Origin: Eurosta solidaginis
Taxonomy: Eukaryota > Arthropoda > Insecta > Diptera > Tephritidae
Assembly (NCBI RefSeq): GCF_040869045.1
Contig: NC_090321.1
Coordinates: 138,623,689-138,687,688 of the forward strand
Length of the DNA stretch: 64,000 nt
Direction of reading: 5' to 3'
Shown here: piece after piece, positions 45,196 to 56,560 of the stretch
How positions within the stretch are numbered: the first letter of the stretch is position 1
Layout: every line of letters begins with the position of its first letter
Program-made: the position numbers and the translations under genes
Notes under the pieces: generated by a model
Told to the model about the DNA's origin: nothing
Databases searched by the model: none
What the model saw: only the letters and a program-made list of their open reading frames with translations

Positions 45196-45554
45196 AAGGG
45201 TATTTCTTTGTAATTTTACCATTAAATATTTAGGCAGTTTTCGTTAGCAGCTACTACACTTTTTTTGGACCTAAGCAGTACAACAGTGCCAAATAGCATC
45301 CACAAAAAAAAAAAACCAACAAGAAGAAGTATTTTGATCAGGTGGGCGTGGCTGTGTATGTGCGTGCTGCTACATATCCTACTTGTAAATCTTTACAATG
45401 GTCCTTACCGTACGAGCATCAAAATCAAACTAAATGAGCTGTCGTTGATTTTTACGAAGTAATCGTTGTGCTCTCGCTTATCGATACGTATATGGTCGCT
45501 AAGCAGGTGCTAAGCTCACGCCCACCCTTGGCGCAACGTTCCGCCATGCAGCCA
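45196..45554. other. Non-coding DNA between R2 copies
   Basis: Contains an inverted relative of part of segment X (ATATCCTACTTGTAAATC...ACAATGGTCCTTA compared with 34520-34555). No gene. Confidence 0.4.
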
Positions 45555-46985
45555 CCCGTGAACATGAGTTAGACACTGAATGAAGTGTAAAATTACCTGA
45601 GTTGCTGTTATCGAGAACGACACAGGGAAACAGAAAAAGTAGCGGAATATCAGATATGGATTGCTGTGATGGTAACTTTTTTTTTTGTACAAATATAGTA
45701 TGAATATGTTAAGGGCACCTATATGGGACTTATAGAAAATTATACAAAAGTCTTGAAATGGGGTATCTCAAACGCATAGTTAATCCAACATTAAGAATAC
45801 AAACTCCGAAGCTAAATTTTTCTAACCGTTTAAGAGCACTCCGCGAAAAACAGTTTAAAACAGTGGTCGACTGCCAAAACCCGCTCAAAAATGCGCAAAG
45901 AGGTATGAAAAGACGCGTTTTGTCCTGGTATCAATAATTTAAAAACAAAAAACTGTTCGTATTGTTGAAACTAGAGCTGGATTTCGATTCGATTTTTAAT
46001 CGATCTTTTTTTAGAAATGTAGAATCGATTTTTTTGTTTAAATCGTTCGATTCTTTAGGCATCGAAGGTTACATCACTATCTACTTTACGGATGCTTGAG
46101 GAAATACATATTCTGTAATTTTTGTTTTTATAAATTTAGCTTTATTGTGTTGGTGTCTTCAAGATAAAGGAGAAAGATGAAGAAATTTCTTCGCACTTCT
46201 GGTAAGCAATATATTGAACTTGTATTTTGTGGTATGATATTGTGTTCAGTACGAAATTAATACCACAGTTTTCGATTCTAGTAAGCCAGTTGAAAGTGAC
46301 TGAAGGGGAATTCAATCTTGTAAGTAATCCAAGGATTTGCAGATCTGTTGTCTGGAAGTATTTTAGTCAAGTACATGTTACCTTACGTATGTAATAAATA
46401 CTTCCTTTTTATATGACGCTTAACACAGATCGATTCTAATGCCGTAAACGAAGCGAGAACATTATACATATTGTAATAATAACTATTAAAGAAGAAAGTG
46501 TATTGGAAAGAGCAAAAAGTATGACATTTCGGCAAAGACAATACTAATTATCTCACTCCGATGAAAGGATCAAGTGAAGACCCATGTGGCATTCCTTGAT
46601 GCTTCCAATTTTGTCGGCAGGCAACGAAATGAGAGAGAAACTGTCCAGCTTTATTTATCGGGAAAAATCGTATAAAATAGTTAAGTACATAAGCAAGTAC
46701 ATTGTTAGCAAGAATAAGCAAAATTGAAATAAACTTTGTTTAGTTCGATTTAATCGATTAAATCGATTTTTTCTAGAATCGAATCGAAAGGATCGATTCT
46801 TAAAAAAATTGAATCGAATCCAGCTCTAATTCAAACCGAGGCCAAAACGCATCTATAAATACCTCCCCCGACGGGGTTGGTATTGTTTTAGCAATCGTGC
46901 CGGTAATAAAGTATCACTCGTTTACTAAAATTGTCCGAAATATATGGATTTTAAAGAGAGATCAAATTAAGGGCTCGTTTGAAAA
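45555..46985 (+). repeat. Dispersed repeat R2, copy b, interrupted
   Basis: Diverged copy of 44660-45195. The order of motifs is kept (GATGG at about 45670, TATAGAAAATTATAC, GTGGTCGACTGCC, then after the insertion CCGAGGCCAAAACGC and GGTAATAAAGTATCAC). Confidence 0.6.
45972..46828. mobile_element. hAT-like TIR element (857 bp)
   Basis: Ends TAGAGCTGGATTTCGATTC and GAATCGAATCCAGCTCTA. The flanks GTTGAAAC (45964-45971) and ATTCAAAC (46829-46836) look like an 8-bp duplication with two changes. The subterminal regions are full of GAATCGAT motifs on both strands. Some splice-like GTAAG sites occur inside, but no transposase motif was found. Confidence 0.7.
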
Positions 46986-47319
46986 CAAATAACAAATAAA
47001 AGAAATGACTTGACTTTTTGTTGAGAATGCTAATATTTGCAATCATCCCTGTACGGAAATGTACCCTTTTCCTGCGGATGATGAAATGCCCAGGTCAGTA
47101 CACCGTAGAGGTTTACGCCGATCACTTTATCGGCGGCGGCGGCGTAGGCACTATTATATACCAGCGCGCTGCGGCGTGGCTTACTTTACAAAGCTTGATT
47201 TTTCTATTAAAAAAATTATATCTAGGAAAGGTTTTACCTATATGTATTTAAGGAAATCAACGTTTTAGCTAATTCGGAAAAATTCGGGGTTTTTGCCTCA
47301 AAGTCTCGCGAATTGTTCA
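46986..47319. other. Unassigned DNA with a G/C-rich patch
   Basis: 47100-47180 has CGCCGATCACTTTATCGGCGGCGGCGGCG, a local palindrome (CGCCGAT/ATCGGCG). The overlapping frames at 47018-47268 have no recognisable domain. Confidence 0.4.
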
Positions 47320-47880
47320 AAAAGTTTCAGGAGTGGCTCCTTGCGGAGGGACTGTCCTTCGTTCACTTACTCCAGGGAGGCTTCGAAGCTAACCCTGATG
47401 CAAGAAGCCTTACTGCCGGAAAAAATTTAAGTATTTAAAATGGTCACACTATTGTCTGTATGTCTCGTGCAAAGCGTAGTTTCACCGAAGGAGATGTTCT
47501 GGGCTAACTCCTAATACTCGTTGCCGACACAATTTTTTTAAATCTTTTTTGGGTCCGTGCTGGGCACGTACAAATGCGACATACGGTTGCTATTAATGGT
47601 ATTTTAATACTCATGATTCTCTTAGTACAATTTAACGATTAGCACCAGTGTTGGCTAAAGGGCGCCCCCAGTTTTTTCGGCTGTTATAAGAGCTATAATT
47701 TCCGATGTGCGAACAGTAACAATCCAGACGACTAGTCATTACCACACCTACTGACCCTCACACCACATGCCAGCACAGAAGCTGTAGGACTGCGACTTCG
47801 AACTCATACCTTCGTCGACGTCACTTTCCTAGGAGCTCTAGGTGTAGCCCCAAAGAATTTCTAAAGGATTTTTTCACGCT
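47320..47880 (+). pseudogene. Decayed non-LTR ORF1, relative of 28836-29600
   Basis: Collinear degenerate match: GTGGCTCCTTGC, CACTTACTCCAGGGAGGCTTCGAA, TGCCGGAAAAAAT, GTCTCGTGCAAAG, GATGTTCTGGGCT, later ATGCCAGCACAGAA and CACTTTCCTAGGAGCTCT. All of these parallel the ORF1 region of the element at 28836, in order. Many indels; no frame survives. Confidence 0.65.
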
Positions 47881-49559
47881 ATGCTGCCGACCACTACCAA
47901 ACACCTTCAAAAGTGAGGGAGTAACTATTCGGCCAAGGATGCCGCCTTCGAAATCGTAGACAGTCCAAGTATTAACTCATGGGTGAAAATAATGTAATCC
48001 TCGGCGCATCTACACAATTTTAATTTTACAAGGAAACCTGATAAAGTTTTTTTTAAATGTAGACCAAAATTTTCGAACCTTTGTGTTCGAAACATTGATT
48101 TCAATAGTCTTCGTTAAACCAAACCGAATTTTGGAATGTGGGTCGACCGATTTTAAGTTGAAAGATGTTAAGGTTATATGCTTAGCCCAAACTGTTGTTT
48201 TTCGGCCTTTTGATGCAAGAGTTCATTATGAATAACCGCGTAGCTTCACTTTTCAGACTAGTTCACGTTACGGTAGTAGCATACCCGTCATTTGTTCGAT
48301 TGTCTTGGAAAAGCTTTTACTTCATTACTTTGAGTGTTCCTACGTACTCACATATGTAGCAGGAGGCGTAACGTGTAGGTGATATTTAAATTTGGTTGAT
48401 AGGTTATATAATCAATGTGTGTGTCAAGGGAATAGTTGGGATAGGGCCGCCAACTTTAGGAAATGTCAAAACGGGAGACTTGGGTGTTGAAAGATGATAG
48501 GTGAAAATCTAAATGAAAATTTCAGACGCTATTTTTAAGTTTCGCAAATAAACAACAGATGTTTGAATATAAGGCCAAGTGATTTTTCAAACCCTTCTCA
48601 TACGTGTCATAAGTATGAGGTGAGAATCATTTCAAAGGAGTGTTTGAACCCCTGTACCTACTGCAGGATGTAGCATCACTGGTTTCGCTTATCCTTTTAG
48701 CCAATCGGGATATAGAATTTTTTGCAAAAATCGGCACCTTTTTCGGGTAATTTGCTTTTTTAATAACTTCACGACGATTTAAAAACATGCTCGATTTGGG
48801 TCATTTAAATTTTTTATTTACCTTTTCGTTTAGTGTTTTGTTCTAATAACTTGGTGAATTGGGTAATGCAAAATCCGTGTTTCTAAAAAACTTTTGTACG
48901 GTTAGAAAGAGTTAAATTTCGTTCCGCCAACAGGTTAGGCGGCTTAAAATATACCCACGGTATGCCTGTCGTAAGAGGCGACTAAAATACTACTAAAAAT
49001 CTTTATGCGTTTCGCACTTATTTCATTACGATTCTCTGAACCGATCCCGTCTTATGAGTCTCGATGCCAACTAATATCCTTACTATCCCTAAACAATCGC
49101 AGAATTCTTTTGGCCTCGTTGTTCATTTTCGATCTTTTCATGGGCAAAATTAACTGCGCGTTGCTTCTTGAAATACTATGTGTTGCGAAAGATCTGGTGA
49201 CTCTTCATCGTGAGTGACAAGCTATGAATGACGGATAAACTTGTGTCCTGCCAACGTGTCAAGTTGCGATTGAAAAGTCAGCAGTAATCGATGAACGTCA
49301 AACTTCGCGCTTCTGTCAACGTGGCAATTTCTGCTTGGGCAATGAAAAGAGTGAGAAAGTTGCAATTCATGACAGTTGATATACATACGAAAGAAAAAAT
49401 AGCGGATTTTTTTTTTGGCAACGTCAGACACAGGCAAGAGAAGACAAGTTTTTTAACGTCGCTGATAACTTAATAAATTATTTTTCAATGTCTTATATGT
49501 ATATTATTGTTTAAATAAAATTTGAATTCAGTTGTACCGCGCGTTCAAAGAAAGTCTTC
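47881..49559. other. Non-coding stretch, no gene identified
   Basis: Mixed sequence with no supported coding frame. ACGGTATGCCTGTCGTAAGAG at 48959-48979 looks like part of a common repeat but I cannot name it. 49220-49560 precedes the BEL gag and could include LTR remnants (AATAAA at about 49515), but it does not resemble the promoter region at 55078. Confidence 0.4.
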
Positions 49560-49625
49560 TTTTATTCGCCTCAACATCTTAAAGCAGACAAGAAAAGCAG
49601 CGGCGCAAGCCTGAAAATCTATAGC

Positions 49626-51300
49626 TGTGGTCTTTGCAAAGCAGTAGACAATCCGCACATGGTTCGTTGTATGAAGTGCAGCCGAAAATACCATAAAAAA
49701 TGCGCTGAGGTCGACAGAAGTGTGAGTAGGCGGGAATGGGTGTGCAATACCTGCTCCACCCTCGAATCTCCTAGCCAGATCACTAGAGCACCAGTCACAC
49801 ATGATTCTAAAGCGAATCCTGCCAATGGCGCATAAGCAACTCAGCCGGGACATGCAGATACAAGTCTTTCACTTACCACTACAACTGAAACAGCAGCGCA
49901 CATTGAAACACCGAAGTTGTTCGTAGACAACCAACACTTGGAAAAATCGCTACATAAACAAGCTAGCTTGACACATGCAGCCTCATTACCATTATTTCCC
50001 AGCCTACCAGCACTTCAGGGCCAGGCTGCTACAGCGACATTACCATTGCGAAGCCTACTAGCGCAAATGGAAGAGCTACGTCCTCCGAGCAGAACGATAT
50101 CCGTCCGATCAAATGCATCGCGTCCTTCATCAGCCGTCAAATGTCGTTTTCTCGAAGAAGAAGAGATCTTAAAAGAAGAAGCCGACATTCTAAGGCAAAG
50201 GCAAGAACTTTTGAATAGACGAAAGGAAATTTTAGAGCAAAGAGATGAAATAAGCTCCGAAAGCGACTCCGACGACGACAACTTTGAGGGAGCATTCCAT
50301 CAGGGTAGACCAAATGAAAAATCCCAGCGGAAACAACCACGCCAGCTAAATAATCTGACACAATGGTACCAAATTTACTCCCACCAAACTGTGAACCAGC
50401 CGTAGCCAATATACGCAGGAATGAACCACAACCAAATCAACATCGCCGGCTAACACGTAACCAACTAGCAGCGCGCACCAGTGTAGGTAAAGAGCTTCAA
50501 AAGTTTACTGGGAAACCGGAAGAGTGGCCCTTATTTTTAGCAACATACAACCAGACTACAGAAATTTGTGGATTTTCACAAGACGAGAACCTCCTACGTC
50601 TGAGAAAAGCCCTAGATGGTCCTGCACGGCAATCAGTTAAAAATCTGTTATTGCACGTCCAAAGCGTGCCACAAATAATTGAAACTTTAAAAATGAAATT
50701 CGGCAGACCCGAACTCATCATCCACGTTTTGCTACAGCAAATTAAAAACATGCGACCCCCAACGTCTGACAACTTAGAGACCCTTGTAAACTTTGCTTTA
50801 GAGGTACAAAACGTATGCGCAACCCTGAAAGCATCTGGGCTACAGTCTCATCTGAATAACCCTGAAGTGGAACAAAGGTTGGTGAGCAAGCTGTCTAGCA
50901 TCTTCCAAGCCTTCTGGGGAATGCACAAATTAACATTGAACGAAAGCAATTTGGAACATTTTAGCCAATGGTTGTTCCAATTGGCACAAGGAGCCAATAC
51001 CGTTATCGTGCCGAGTACCCTTCATGGTGACCGCATACGCAGCTCGGTAAATATGCACTCTGAAGTTTCCATGGTATGATGTATCGTTTGCAAATCAGAT
51101 TCTCACTCACTTCCTAATTGTTCTACCTTTAAGGGTATGTCAAGGGCGACTAAGTGGAAGGTGGTGCGTACACATAAACTATGCCGCTGGTGTTTACGAC
51201 CACACAGTAACTCCTGTAGGTTAACAACCCTTTGCGGAATTAATCAATGTAAGTTGGGCCATCATCCGTTGCTCCATAGAACTAACCCTGAATCCACGGA
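49626..51300 (+). pseudogene. BEL/Pao gag with PHD finger and zinc knuckles
   Basis: Near the start is a C4HC3 PHD finger: CGLCKAVDNPHMVRCMKCSRKYHKKC then WVCNTC (about 49629-49760). TAA at 49833-49835 interrupts the frame. Next is a charged coiled-coil (EEEILKEEADILRQRQELLNRRKE), then after a frameshift near 50390 the DUF1759-type gag core (FTGKPEEWPLFLATYNQTT, LLRLRKALDGPARQSV, LKMKFGRPELI). After another frame change come the BEL knuckles CIVCKSDSHSLPNC, CRWCLRPHSNSC and CKLGHHPLLH. The start codon is not clear; the PHD finger may be preceded by a few residues. Confidence 0.78.
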
Positions 51301-54300
51301 AAATTCAGCTAATACCCATATGAGCAAAAGCAGCGCAGTCCCTGAAGTCCGTTCACAAACATTTGAGAGATCTTCCGCTTTATTCATACCACAACATAAA
51401 ACCGAAACTCTTGATCGGTGTTAACAACAGTGCGTTACTAGGAACCACAAAGAGTCGAATAGGAGCATTATCCGAGCCAGTAGCTGAGAAAACGCGTATC
51501 GGCTGGACAGTTAAAAGGCAATTGGGAAAAAATGTTTCTACAGCCCATCATCATGTTTTTCACATATGTGACTGCGAACGTTCCGCTTGTGCAGAGTTAC
51601 TCGACACGCTTAAGACTTATATTTGCATGGATAATTTGGGCGTTGCTGCTAAACCCGCAGCGAATATGTCAGAAGAAGACCAAAACGTATTATACCAGCT
51701 AGATAAAAACACCAAACGCATTGGAAATCGTTTTGAGACTAGCCTGCTATGGAAATACGATGAAACCGACATAAGACTTCCCGACAGCTTTCCAATGGCT
51801 AAACGTAGAGCGTTTTGCTTGCGCAACAAAATGCAAAAGGACCCTTTCTTGTCTCAAATCTTACAGGATAAGATTATAGACTACGTCAATAAAGGATATA
51901 TACGAAAATTACTTCCGGAAGAAGAGAAATCACAAACATATTGGTACCTACCTATATTTCCGGTCGTAAATCCCAACAAACCCAACAAGGTGCGTTTAGT
52001 TTGGGATGCTGCTGCTAAGGTGAATGGAATTTCATTGAATTCATTGCTTTTAAAAGGACCGGACCAACTAACGTCTCTACTGTCAGTATTGTATCGGTTC
52101 CGACAACCTCGAATTGCCATCGGTGGTGACATAGCCGAAATGTTCCACCAAGTGGGCATCAGACCAGAGGATCAAAGGTTCCAGCGCTTTCTATGGTATG
52201 ACCATAACGACAAAGAGCCTACAACATATGTCATGAGGGTTATGACGTTTGGGGCCACCTGTTCCCCCAGCTGTGCGCAATATATTAAAAATAAAAATGC
52301 CGAACAATGCAGAAATGAGTAGCCTAGGGCCGTGCAGAATATTATTGAGAACCATCACGTCAACGATATGCTCGACAGTGTAGACACCGAGGAAGATGCA
52401 TTGCACTTAGTTAAAAGCGTGCAGCATATACATGCCAACGGTGGGTTTCTAATTCGAAATTGGGTGTCAAACTCTGCAACGGTACTAAAGGCTCTTTACG
52501 CCAATATCCAAGACAACATTAATCTCAACATTGAAAACGACATGAGTACAGAAAAGGTGCTAGGAATGTGGTGGTCGACCAGAGAAGACATGCTCACAAC
52601 GAATGAAAGATAGCGACATACTACGCAATAACCGGCGGCCTACAAAGAGAGAGGTTCTTAGTTTGATTATGACTATATATGACCCTTTAGGCCTTATTGG
52701 ACACTACGTTATGTACGCAAAAGTAATAATGCAAGAGATATGGCGAAGTGGTTGCGCTTGGGATGAACAAGTTGCTGATGACGTATACTTAAAATGGCTA
52801 CGATGGATACAAAATCTTCCGAAAATGGAGTCTCTTATAATTCCAAGATGCTATGTACAGTCGATCTGTGTGTATCCGGAATTGCAGTTACATAGGTTTG
52901 TAGACGCCAGCGAAAATGGCTATGCAGCAGTAAGCTACTTTAGATACGATTGTTGCCTCGAAGACTAGGGTATCCCCGATGAAAATGCTAACAATTCCTC
53001 GGTTGGAATTGCAAGCCGCAGTACTGGGTGTTCGGCTTGCAAATAATATTGTTGACTCTCATTCAGTTCGTGTAATGAAGCGCTACTTATGGACCGATTC
53101 TCGTACAGTTCCTTCATTCTTATTGGAAACCACAGACTTTTCTGATTGGCACTGGATATCCACAGACGACAATGCTGCTGACGAAGCAACCAAGTGGAAG
53201 AAGATTCCTGACATCAGCTCAGATACTCGCTGGTTTACTGGACCATCATTCTTGCGCTGTGATACGCAAGATTGGCCAACACCGACCACACCACTGAAGG
53301 TTGTCACTACGGAAGAACTTCGAGCACAGTATATATGTAGGTGTCCACCATGCAAAAACATTGAACGCATTTACTATATTGGAACCAAATCGTTACTCAT
53401 CTTGGCGGCGTCTTCTAGCAATAACAGCAGCGGTACTATGTTGTGCCCGTATATGGTTAAGCCGGGTCAAACAACGCGCCACGTACACCACATCAGATAT
53501 AAGTTACACCGCGCCACAAACCGAGGACTACCGATCTGCTCAAATAAATTTGTGGAGGCTAGCACAGGCTGATTCATTCAAAGACGAGATATTTTCACTG
53601 ATGGATAATAGATATGTTGAAAAGTCCAGTTCACTCTACAAGTTATCCCCTTACCTAGATGATCACAAAGTTTTACGAATCAGCTCGCGGTTACCTTCGA
53701 ATGGTGAATACGACGTAGTCATTCTCCCTAAAGATCACCAAATAACACGACTTATCATTGTTGACTTTCACGAAAAATATCATCATGGTAATACGGAAAC
53801 AGTCGTGAATGAACTTCGTCAACAGTATTGGGTGCCACGGTTGAGAGTTGTTGTTAGAAAGATACAACGCCAGTGTCAATGGTGTAAAGTCAACAAAGCA
53901 CGACCGCATCCCCCGAGAATGGGTCCTTTGCCCACGGCCAGGGTTGCCGCCTTTCATCGGCCCTTCTCATACGTTGGAGTAGACTACTTTGGACCACTGG
54001 CGGTATCCATTAGAAGAAACCAAGAGAAGCGTATGGTGTATTGTTTACGTGCCTTACGACAAGGGCAGTTCATACTGAAATCGCTCACAGCCTCTCGACT
54101 GATTCCTGTATAATCGCAATAAGGAATTTCATAGCACGACGAGGTAATCCAGTGGAGATTTATAGTGACAACGGCACCAATTTTAAAGGAGCAGAAAGGG
54201 AGCTACGTACCATATTCGATTTAATGGATAAAGATAAGATCATCAATGAGTTTACTGGTCCAGCTATGAGTTGGAAATTCATCCCACCAGCATCGTCGCA

Positions 54301-54853
54301 CATGGGTGGTGTATGGGAAGGGCTAGTGCGCTCCGTGAAAAATGCATTATACTACGTACTAAACGGGCGTGTAACAAACGACGAGCTATTGCGGGCAACG
54401 CTAGCAGAGGCAGAAATGGTAACTAATGCTCGGCCTTTAACATACATGCCGATAACTCATGACGAAGACGAAGCCCTTACCCCGTATCACTTCCTCCTTG
54501 GCGGTCCAGTCAGTGCCAAGCCTATGTCGGAACTCTTAGCAGATGGAACCACACTTCGCAGGGGATGGCAGGCATCTCAGCAACTGGCAAATACCTTTTG
54601 GAAGCGGTGGCTCAAAGAATATCTTCCAGTTATTACACGGCGATCGAAATGGTTCGAGAATGTGAAGCCCATAGAACCTGGGGACATTGTCTACATTGTT
54701 GACTCTAACAGTCCACGCAACTGTTGGCCTAAAGGCAACGTTACAAACGTTCGGCTAAGCAGCGATGGACAAAAACGAAGGAAAAAATTTCCCAGAAGGA
54801 ATGCGAGGGTAGTTTCAAGCCAGGGCGCACTACTTGTAACGACAGCCGTTTAA
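51301..54853 (+). pseudogene. BEL/Pao pol: RT, RNase H, integrase (protease core deleted)
   Basis: Right after the knuckle the frame reaches KPKLLIGVNNSALLG, normally 3' of the retropepsin site, so the protease catalytic part is gone. RT: LPIFPVVNPNKPNKVRLVWDAA, GGDIAEMFHQV, MTFGATCSPSCAQY. TAG at 52320-52322 interrupts it, and the catalytic YVDD reads HVND (about 52360). The RNase H portion is patchy (IPRLELQAAVLGVRLA, WTDSRTV, NAADEATKW) with about 20 residues missing. Integrase: HEKYHHGN...CQWCK zinc module, VGVDYFGPL, a frameshift near 54050, YSDNGTNF, HMGGVWEGLVRSVK and WPKGNVTNVRLSSDGQ. 54767-54834 is the block shared with Gypsy-A. Confidence 0.83.
54767..54834 (+). repeat. 68-bp block shared with the Gypsy-A linker
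   Basis: It matches 38867-38934 at 66 of 68 positions, and 32997-33067 with a small insertion. Here it is coding (C-terminal end of pol); in Gypsy-A it is read in a different frame. Confidence 0.85.
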
Positions 54854-55077
54854 CAACCTACGCCCCTGTGCGCCTACACTCACGCGCACCACTGTCTCTG
54901 CAAATAACAATGCCAATTGTCTGCAGAGCAACTGCGTATTATGTGCGTATGTGTGTGAATATAGAACCAATCGTTGTAGCTAACATGCTGGAAGCCTTCC
55001 AGGAACTTTGAGTGACTTTGGGATAAAGTGGGTTGACAGTAAACCGAAAACGGTAGTGGCAACAGGAAAAAGTTGTC

Positions 55078-55120
55078 TATAAAAGGGCCAACATCCCGTT
55101 CTTCTCGATCACAAAGCCTT
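55078..55120 (+). promoter_or_regulatory. TATA-box promoter downstream of BEL pol (LTR-like)
   Basis: TATAAAAG at 55078-55085, with a TCACA initiator-like site about 30 nt on. The preceding 200 bp is moderately G/C-rich, unlike the T-rich DNA further right. It is consistent with a BEL 3' LTR promoter firing outward. Confidence 0.55.
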
Positions 55121-56560
55121 GAATACGGTGCCCACAGCGCGAGTGCAGTGAAAGTGAAAAAAAAAAAAAATTTAATTAAAAGTGTATAAAGTGATAAAGT
55201 TTCAAAGTGCGAAACCGTAAGCTACCGGTTCGGTGAAAAGTGCCGCATCCAAGAGAGAAATAGTATTCCTGCCAACACCAGATCCAGCACCACCAGCAAC
55301 GGTAAGTACCACCACCATTCCCGTGTATCTAAATCCCCTACAGTAGTACAGTAGTCCCATGCCTATAACCCTCCATTAACGCCCGCATAATTTATCTCAT
55401 TCCCCTCTTGTCATCCATAGTTTACATTGAAGGAATCCCCAAAGGAAACCAATCACCACCGTCGGTGCTAGGCACCAAAATCCACCAACGGTAAGTAAAC
55501 ACATCTACCTTAGTGACCAGCCCAAACGTGATATTGAATTTAGTGCCATTTTCTCAAGTGAGCTTCATAGTTTATCTGCTCCGTAAAGAAAATGATCTTG
55601 AAAGAAAATTGATTTATGTTTGGGCAGATAAACATTAAAGTTCGCCGGAAAAATGGTCTCTAAATGCTATACATGACATTGTTATGCCCAGCTTCATATT
55701 TTTATTGTTTGGTTTTCCTTTTCTTAGCATCACCACAAGGAGACTCGCTTAAAGCAACGGTGCGAGGCACCCGAACCACCAACTGCAAACCACACCGCGT
55801 CACAGCCACCAACAGACACCACACCGAGCCACAAACACCAATAGCTACAACAACCCACACCGAACACGTAAGCCACCAGTGCAACATAAAACACTCTCAC
55901 TCGTCCAAACCACAAAAAAAAAAAAAAAGGGGGAAGTAAGAAAAATCGCATCCACACCAAAAGATTGCATACATCCATATTCACAACCACACGCAATTGC
56001 AACCAACCACCGAAACATAGATAAGCTACTACACCGCAGATCCACATTCAAAACCACAACCTCAGAAATACACGCATAACCTTAACCACGAAACATCCAA
56101 CCAGCAACCACACCTGCCGATCACAAACACACCGGCGACCACCACACAACCACACCAACAATAACCACGCAACACTCAAAAACACCACGACCACATTTGT
56201 ACATACTTTCTGATACAAAACATTCAAACACGGAAATAGTAAAACCAACATCAAATAATTCCAACTATCCATCAAAATACACGGTAAGCACAAACACAAC
56301 CAAAGCTATTAGCAGGTGAAAGGCTATTATCCCAAAACACAACTTAAACACACGCAAAGAGAGGGCTGCACATCACATCACACCACACCGAACAAGAGCA
56401 CGCAACATATCACATCACATCAGAGCACATCACTTCACGTTGTATCACATCATATCACAAACTACAATTAGCGGTGAGTTATACATAGCTGGTCGCTGGT
56501 GTGGATTGCTACATCAGCGGGGCTGTGGTGAGAAGACATCTCAAAGGTAAATAGTACACT
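55121..56560 (+). other. Exon-like blocks with canonical splice signals, C/A-rich
   Basis: Block 1 ends CAACG|GTAAGT at 55301/55302. Block 2 is 55421-55490, after CATCCATAG and before CCAACG|GTAAGT. Block 3 starts at 55728 after TTTTCTTAG and may end at 56283 (ACG|GTAAGC). Another donor-like AAAG|GTAAAT is at 56547. Between 55730 and 56460 the plus strand is strikingly C/A-rich with few T or G. No coding frame or RNA family is recognised. It may be a spliced non-coding leader driven by the promoter at 55078. Confidence 0.4.
56360..56462. repeat. CACATCA-type simple repeat
   Basis: Repeated CATCACATCACACCACAC, TATCACATCACATCAGAGCACATCAC and ATCACATCATATCACA. Confidence 0.65.

Larger units (their letters stand above)
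49560..55301 (+). mobile_element. BEL/Pao LTR retrotransposon, degenerate
   Basis: Gag with PHD finger and BEL-type zinc knuckles, then RT, RNase H, and integrase with the H2C2 and DDE blocks, in the gag-RT-RH-IN order. The protease core is missing. Frameshifts and stops are many. Downstream of pol is LTR-like DNA with a TATA box at 55078. No second LTR was matched within the window. Confidence 0.8.

Noticed and set aside
47018..47268. Overlapping plus-strand frames with an Arg-rich stretch
   Set aside because: They come from a GGCGGC patch and its palindrome; no homologous domain.
49545..50409. Minus-strand frames opposite the BEL gag
   Set aside because: The plus strand carries the PHD finger, coiled-coil and gag core in agreement with downstream pol; the antisense frames have nothing recognisable.
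55421..55490. Coding exon of a host gene
   Set aside because: No reading frame with a recognisable protein; only splice-like borders are seen, so it is kept as a hypothesis for a non-coding transcript.
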